64,000 nucleotides of DNA from Azolla caroliniana. Its lineage: Eukaryota; Polypodiophyta. Of this stretch, positions 57,513 through 64,000 are shown piece by piece. The DNA lies in NCBI GenBank assembly GCA_043228905.1, contig JBHGNT010000006.1:9052001-9116000 (forward strand), given 5' to 3'. Each line of letters begins with the position of its first letter. Positions within the stretch are counted from its first letter, which is position 1. The position numbers were made by a program, and so were the translations under genes. The notes below the pieces were generated by a model, which was not told where the DNA came from, ran no database searches, and saw only the letters and a program-made list of their open reading frames with translations.

Positions 57513-60500
57513 TATTCATATGCTCATTTCTGTGTTTCTTTATATGAATTGAGTTCTGATGCATCACATTTAGAATTTTATGGGATTATGTCAACCTATG
57601 TGTGCTCTTGTCTGGCCAGAATTCCATGTTTGAGTTATAGGATGCTCATGTGTATATTGTCTGTACCCTAACAGATAAAGTATGAGGAGACCCTCCGTAG
57701 ATGGGTTGTTCCTGAAGAAGCGTCAAACGAACTTCCATTCTCCCTCACTCTACAAACTTTGAAATCGAAGATAAGGGATCTGTTTAACCTCTCCCCATTT
57801 ACCCCTCTCAATATCACTTATGTCGACAAAGAAAATGATGTGATAACTCTCGGTGATGATCAAGACATTGTTGATGCATGTGTTGTTCAACAATTAAATC
57901 CACTCCGACTAGAGGTTCGAGTTCCTAGTGAGCAGCAAAGCTGTAAAGGAAAAGCTCATGATGCTAGCCCCTCTATGATCGGGAAGAACAATGACAATGA
58001 CAATAACAGGAACAAGAATACCAGTAATAGTGGTAGTGGTAATTATAATTTGGATATTGAAACTCTTTTGAAAGCCCTTCCTCCTCAAGCAACTGTTGAT
58101 TCGATAAAGACTCTTTTGCAAACTCACATTACCCAATTTGTTGATCCAAAGTTAACCATAGAGCTTCTGAATAAAGCCGAAGAATTGTTTAAAGGTGTTA
58201 TGAACAGCTTGAATAATAGCTCAAAAGTTTGTAAACCTGAAAAGAATAGTAGGTCCAATGGTGATGAACAGTATGCCTCATCGTACAACCCCAGGGAGAA
58301 ACATTATAAGGAAACGAGAGAAAAAGATGTCCCTGAACCAACAGTCCATCCAGGAGTGATGTGTGATCGGTGTGACATGTCTCCAATTGCAGGCCCTAGG
58401 TACAAATCAACAAAGTAAGTTGTGAATCTTGCAAGGTTTGAATTTGAATACTGTATAGCATCTTAGGAGTGGATTTGAATCAGTTGACTGAACTTTTAGG
58501 AATTTAGAAGTGAATCCTAAACATCTGATTGAATTTCAGGGGTAAGTTAGATTCCGATTGGAATTTTCCCACATTTAGTACTGAATGGAATCTTGGTTAA
58601 ATGTTTAGGATGAGAACTATTGATCACCATCCCAACTCTGTATGCAGGATGTTCGATTATGATCTCTGCTCCAACTGTTTTGAAGCAGATGGGAGTAAAA
58701 CCGATTATCAGAAGCTCGATCATCCAGTGTCTCATCCTTACTTCCACAGTCACCATCCTGATCGATATCACCATTCTTACCGAGGTCCTAGCAAAAGGGG
58801 AGCGGTAAGAATGTATATCTTTAATCTGTCTGACCATATGATTGTATCATATTCTATAATTTGATGTTAGTCTGTCCGTATGTTCTATTGCATCCAATAA
58901 TGTGATATTGTCACTCCATCCATACTATTGACCTTATTGCATTTTGTAGGAAGCTGATATTGACTTGGTGTGTGCATTGATTGCAGCCGCGGCCATACAT
59001 GGTACCACAGTTTAAGAATGTGTTCTCACGTGGGTCTAATGGTTTGAAATTTAACTTTCCATCTGGAGTTCATGGGAGTAGCAGTTCTTCTTGCCCAGCC
59101 TTCAGTGGCGAAGAGCACAGGAAGCTTGATGCAAGGTTAGTGAAGGATGTGTCCATCTTTGATGGAACTGAGCTTTCTCCTAAAACCAAGATCACTAAGA
59201 TTTGGCGGGTATCCAATAGTGGAGCTATAGCATGGCCAAGAGGCATTCAGTTGGTGCACATCGAAGGTGATAATTTTTCTACTGAGGATGTGGTGAATGT
59301 TGAGGTATTGTGCTGATTAAACCTTAAGCTGCTCTTAGGTTTTGCTAGAAAGGCATGGATAACTGTTATAGAATACTAGGACGGGTTCTTCATCATAGGG
59401 TTCAGAGGCAGGATATTTGTGACATGAACATAATACCACTATAGCTGATAGCCTCATAAAAGGCAAACTTACTGTATTATGGTAGTAAGGGGGCAGGCTA
59501 TAAAAAGTGACAGTTGGGAGGGGGAAATAGGGCAATGAGACAAGGCCATTATATTATATTATCAGAGCACTGTGCATGCTCTAAATGTTGATAATAGTTG
59601 TGAGGTGAATCTCGTTCGCTATTTCAACATTCTGAGCTGAGCTTAAGCTCGTTTGTTTTGTGTCTTATGCAGCTACCTGAGGGTGGGCTTGCTTGTGGAG
59701 AAGATGTGGAGGTATCGATTGACCTCATGGTGCCTGAGAAGGCGGGGTGGTATGTCTCTCATTGGTGCTTGGCATCACCATTTGGACAGAAGTTTGGTCA
59801 TAGGCTTTGGGTTGTTATTCAAGTGGTTCCTGCTGGGGAACAATCCCCTCAGTTGCAGGAGTCATTGAAGAGTGATGACCACATGGAAGTGGCACTCGAA
59901 GAAGAAACTTTGAATGAAGTGAATAACTCGTCGGTTGCAAACCCACTTATCCTGGTTAATGAGATTAATGACTATTCACAACCTCTCGATGCCAAGGCTA
60001 TAAATCCTGGCTCTGAAGTCAGCAAGGATAAGGAGGAAGAGGAAGCTTCTACATCTACTCTTAATCTTATTGATATGGCTAGCAGTGAGCCTTTGGCCCC
60101 AGAAGCTCATCTTGCAGTTGATGACTTTCTGTATGTGAAGGCTGATTTTGATGATGGGTTCTCTCTTGTGGAAAAGCCAACAGAAAAGGCAGATTGGATT
60201 GGTTTATCTCCAAAAGATGGTTTTGATTTGGAAGATATGAAGGAAGAGATGGAGCCAATAGAGAGTGTTTTGGTAAAAGAAGCTGAGGCAGAAACAATGG
60301 GGAAAGGAGGCCTTGTTGACAAGGTTGATGTGATGGAACAAATGCATTTGCAATCATTGGAATCTATGGGCTTCTCAAACCGGAATTTGAACTGTCTTTT
60401 GTTGCAAAAGAATGACCATAATTTGCAGAAAACTGTGGATGACCTCTTAGCTGCTTCTGGATGAGATGTAGCTCTCAAAGATCTGGAGGAAATGGTATGA

Positions 60501-60972
60501 AATGAGATACTATCATCACATTTAGTTCTTTCTTTTTACCATTTTTGCATTTAGTTGATTGCCAGTGGAACACTTTTTCTTGTTACTATTTTCACATTTG
60601 CTAATTCTTAATGAAAATACACTCTCTTTGGACCAATATCACATTCAATTGATATCCTTATCGAACAATTCCCTAAAACACTTCTTTTAACAAATTTTGC
60701 ACATGCAGTCTCGGGAAGTGTTTGGAGAATCCAACCAATAAGAGAATTTTTTTTACATCAGAATGATTCTTATTAAGAGACATATTTTGATTATTGTTAC
60801 CCCATTTTTGCATTATTTGTTGACACTTACAGTATTGATGCTTCTTTTTTCTTTTCTTTTTTTGCTGTTGCAGGGATTTACTGACCAATTGATGAATATA
60901 CGGATTTTGGTGAAGAATAAGGGGAGCATCAAGAGGGCTGTGAAGGATTTGGTGAACTTGGAAAAGCTTTAG
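56647..60972 (+). CDS. NBR1: NBR1-B: NBR1 paralogue with an in-frame TGA before UBA2
   Basis: Six exons mirror NBR1-A: 56647-56664, 57675-58414, 58648-58804, 58987-59304, 59673-60494, 60874-60972; all GT...AG. Exons 1, 3 and 6 equal NBR1-A's in length. PB1 ('GDDQDIVDAC'), ZZ ('CDRCDMSPIAGPRYKS', 'YDLCSNCFEA'), FW ('IWRVSNSGAIAWP', 'YVSHWCLA', 'GHRLWVVIQV') and UBA1 (about 633-674) are open. TGA at 60462-60464 replaces the TGG that encodes W671 in NBR1-A, so translation would stop after 674 residues, just before the junction AIM and UBA2. Exon 6 (UBA2) is otherwise intact, as are all splice sites. That fits a recent nonsense mutation, or a truncated receptor that binds cargo complexes but not ubiquitin through UBA2. 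Candidate AIMs FSLV (574-577) and WIGL (586-589) remain. Confidence 0.9.
56765..56788 (+). repeat. C homopolymer (24 bp) in NBR1-B intron 1
   Basis: An uninterrupted run of C lies about 100 bp downstream of exon 1. Its exact length is liable to sequencing error. Confidence 0.8.
57471..57506 (+). repeat. (CA)n microsatellite in NBR1-B intron 1
   Basis: About 18 CA units follow GCGTGCGTG. NBR1-A has no such tract in its intron 1. Confidence 0.9.
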
Positions 60973-61700
60973 GATTTGGTGAACTTGGAGAAGCCTGTCT
61001 TGGAGTCATGTGGATTTTCTTGCATGATAAAGTTTGAGCTTGGGAGTTTAGTTCAAAAGCTACTGATAATGTTTGTGTACTTATCCTGGTTGTACTGGAA
61101 TATTTTAGACTTGAGAGCTTGTGATCTCATTACAATATGTCTATCTTGTGTTCTTAATTTGTATATCCACTTTCCACACTATCAATCTAAATCACCAATG
61201 CTATATGATGTTTATACAACTCCTGGTTCTACTGGAATATTTTAGACCTGAGAGATTGTGATCTCATTACAATGTCTATATTGTATTCTTAATGTGTATA
61301 TCCGTTTTCCACACTCATCAATCTAAATCACCAGTGCTATATGATGTTTATACAACTCCTGTTGTTTGGTCTTGTAGTGTAGACCTTTCAGGTTTAAGAT
61401 GATATAAGCTTGTTTCTATGTCAGTTTTTCTTAATTTGTATCAGGTTTCCACACTAGTTATCAATTTAACTCACCAATGTTTTATGGTGTTTATACAACT
61501 GCTGCTGTTATTTGGTCATGAAATATAGCCCTTTTCAGTTTAAGATGATGCGAGCTTGTTTTAAATTCACTTTCCCACCATGTATCAATACTTTCATTAT
61601 TGATCATGTGTTCTTAATTTGTGTATTGGCTTTCCACTCTTCGTATCAATTTAATCACCAATGTTTTATGATGCATACCTATACAATTCCTTGTATGTAA
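60973..61700 (+). repeat. Degenerate tandem repeat (about 137 bp, four units) downstream of NBR1-B
   Basis: TACTGGAATATTTTAGAC recurs at about 61093 and 61230 (period 137). Two more diverged units start near 61366 and 61509, each with a TTCTTAATTTGTAT...TTTCCACAC...ATCAATTTAA core. The first 27 bp after the NBR1-B stop also repeat the last coding bases (GATTTGGTGAACTTGG at 60945 and 60974). Confidence 0.75.
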
Positions 61701-61974
61701 TGCTGATTATTTGGGTAGTCCAGTGGGTGTATGAGCCTGCCCCAAGACCTTAGTGTATAATGTTTGGTAAAGGATAAAGTATAAAATAGGAAACCAACTT
61801 TTGTATGACTTTCAAAGCCCAATGGGGATGGCAACTTGTTGAACAACTATAAAGTTTGTCAAATAAATAGCTATATATAGTCTAATGTAACACAGAGAAG
61901 TGTGAGAATTGGTTTTGACTACATGTGAGATTGAGTGTAATTTCTTCTATAAAATCTTTTGTGGTATTATAAAC

Positions 61975-62500
61975 AAGAGTGTCTTTCCCATGGATGATCA
62001 TCAAGATGATGATTGAGACATTATGGATTCATATAAATCCACTTGAACGTCAAGTCTTTCCCATCAATAATGATTGCGACAATGTGGATTTGTTTATCCT
62101 CCTTAAGTAGGAAGATAAAGCTGATGCGAAGAACAATTTGTGACAATAAAAATAATAGTAATGATATTCTTCATGTGGATATTGGAACCGTGGTATTGAA
62201 AGTTGTCCCCCTCATTCAACCGACAACACCACCCAATCAGCCAAATAGAGAGGTTCTGAGTAAAGACCAAGTATTATTTAGAGAGGTTTTGAATAAAACC
62301 AATGCGGCTTTATCAGTTGTTTTGAACAAATTGTGTAGGTAACTTGATTAATTGTGTTGATTCATCTTGTCACCCCAAAAGAGAGAAGTGCTACAAGGAA
62401 ATGAGAGAGAGATGGTGATGTTCCAAGTATCCATATTGGAGTCTGAGTTTGATTGATGGCCAATGTCTTTCACAAATGGAGATATAGAATAGAGATCAAC
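61975..62500 (+). pseudogene. NBR1 exon-2 relic (third copy)
   Basis: Pieces match NBR1 exon 2 in order. These are a GATGATCATCAAGATGATG / AAATCCACTTGAACGTCAAG segment (PB1 end), an 'NNSNDILHVDIGTVVLK' segment (compare 'NYNLDIETLLKA'), and 'REVLNKTNAALSVVLNKL' (compare 'ELLNKAEELFKGVMNSL'). A TCATCTTGTCACCCCAAAAG... segment reads 'SSCHPKREKCYKEMRERD' (compare 'SSYNPREKHYKETREKD'). Finally AGATCAACAACGTAAG matches the exon-2 donor region. Many frame breaks. No other NBR1 exon is seen nearby. Confidence 0.65.
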
Positions 62501-64000
62501 AACGTAAGAAGTGTGAATGTAGCATTGGTGCTTGAAGTTGTACATTAAACCAAACTTCACCTACATACATCAGTGGTGGTGGGTGTTTTGTAGGTGTGAC
62601 GACAACGATGACATGTGGTGGCAAAACCATGAGAGGAATATGGATAACCATAGGTGATAGAAGAGAGGATTTTTAATTCAGGCTATTAGGGAGTGGGACA
62701 ACCATAGTCTGGTGGGAACACTTAAAAGTCTTAATTTTTTTTTGGAAAACAAAAAAGTCTTAATTTCTTCTATGAATGTACTAAAAGTTGTTACCTCATT
62801 AATAAAGTGAATATATTTGATCTCTCGCAATGATTTGTTCTTCCATTACTATTAGGTGGTGGTTTGCTTAATTTCTCTTAATTAATATTAAATGTTGTCT
62901 ATGTGGAACTGCAGGTGCTTTAAACATCCTTACTTTTCCGAATCTTTCATTAATTTCTCATCTCTGTCGAATGGATTCGATTATCGACAAAGTACACCAT
63001 ATTTTTTTATAGGCAGTGCACTTTAGATACGGAGAATCACATCAATAATGGCATTCCCTTCTCAGCCCCAATAATGGCATTGTTTGTACCTTTCTATCTT
63101 CTTGAGGTTTTTGTTAGGTCAGAACCCCATTTTCCCATTGATTTGCGCATGTCGTTCTTGGCGCCTGCATGCTCTCTTGACTGCCCCCTCTCAGAAATGA
63201 GACCGTCTTCATTTTCCATGAGGATTCCAAAGGTCTCTTCGGTCTAGCTTTTAAAAATAAAAGCACCTTACTCAAGTCTAGGACAAAATTAGTTGAGCGA
63301 GCAAATCTTCGTTCGATGGAACTCTTTAAGCGTGACTCCGACACTCGATGATTTGTTCGAAGCTTCGACCTTAAGTATATTAGACCTTTCTTTGTTATCC
63401 AGAACGAATGAATCATCGAGGATGATGTATTCCTTGTTTCGAAAGATTCCCAATTTAGGCTTTTTGCTTGAATTTCTAGGATCCGAGGATGAAGGAACAC
63501 ATCTTTTAGTCAAAGTGGCCGTTTGGGTCCACGATTATTTCTATGGCCTTATCAAGGCCAACTGTGTTATCCCTTTCGGTGGAGCATGTGGTCCATTATC
63601 ATCGTAAGCATATGGATGAAATCTTAACTCGGCACTCCAACTATCATCCCTTGCCACTTGTTTCACATCGGATTCACTAAAGATGTGTGAAGGGGAGACC
63701 GAATAAGGTCATGTGTCAAAATGACTTCTAACATAACCAAGTAGGTCATTATCATGTTCATTGCTGGATTGGCTGAACCTTTCAATGAAAATGTGAAAAA
63801 AAACACCAATTGGCTCATGCACGCATACTTGTATTCCGGTATTTCACACGCATGTCTATGTGATTGTGAAGTTCATTTCCTAGTTTCCCAGTTTCTGAAA
63901 ATGTTCCAAACAAATATCTTTCGTGGACAATGCAAAAAATCAGGGAGCCTTCAAGAGGCAAAAATTAATAGCATACATTATTTCTTGCATTATGCAAATT
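62501..64000. other. Intergenic sequence, no gene recognised
   Basis: Overlapping opposite-strand ORFs at 63114-63607 (up to 128 codons) have no recognised domain. They may be part of a gene or element that continues past the window, but I cannot support either. Confidence 0.45.

Noticed and set aside
63114-63607. Overlapping frames near the window end
   Set aside because: No domain recognised and no splice context; possibly part of something beyond the window.

Overview
This window is nuclear DNA of a land plant. It carries two intact host loci with plant-type exon structure, a ubiquitin-conjugating enzyme E2 and an NBR1 autophagy receptor, plus a second NBR1 copy. Everything else is dominated by plant transposons: LINEs, Ty1-copia, a Ty3-gypsy chromovirus, a MULE-like DNA transposon and a MITE. 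The AT-rich intergenic DNA, the many microsatellites and the dense nesting fit a repeat-rich genome. I cannot place the species. The E2 and NBR1 sequences look unlike typical angiosperm copies, so a fern, lycophyte or other non-flowering lineage is possible, but that is a guess.

Layout. 1-11 kb: a 5'-truncated LINE tail, a tandem pair of tRNA-Gly units (one intact gene, one decayed), and a nearly intact LINE (4.6-9.3 kb) with an L1-type coiled-coil ORF1. 11.26-17.34 kb: a second, full-length LINE with a 16-bp target-site duplication (TSD). 17.5-24 kb: a decayed third LINE, split at 19.93 kb by a non-autonomous LTR element (19,933-22,617; TSD GTTAC) whose interior is an array of 48-bp hairpin-forming repeats. 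27.05-31.57 kb: a six-exon UBE2G1/UBC7-type E2 on the + strand. 35.8-40.4 kb: NBR1-A, six exons, - strand. 41-51.5 kb: a pile-up of LTR elements. It holds a copia pol relic interrupted by a MITE and by a chromovirus LTR, the chromovirus pol, an oppositely oriented copia pol with 3' LTR, and a copia gag with 5' LTR. 52.1-56.3 kb: a decayed MULE-like transposon holding a solo LTR of the same copia family. 56.6-61.0 kb: NBR1-B on the + strand, head-to-head with NBR1-A, followed by a third, exon-2-only NBR1 relic near 62 kb.

What stands out. (1) The LTRs of the chromovirus and of the non-autonomous element share one promoter layout: a tRNA-like A/B-box sequence at the LTR start, then perfect heat-shock-element arrays, then a TATA box. 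They look like a heat-responsive Ty3-gypsy group with its own non-autonomous partner. (2) NBR1-B carries a single in-frame TGA exactly at the tryptophan of the C-terminal ATG8-interacting motif, so it would lose that motif and UBA2 while keeping PB1, ZZ, FW and UBA1. (3) Four TE nonsense codons are TAG where the family has, or probably has, Gln, which fits C-to-T decay at CAG sites.

All calls come from reading the sequence and supplied translations. No alignments or database searches were run.
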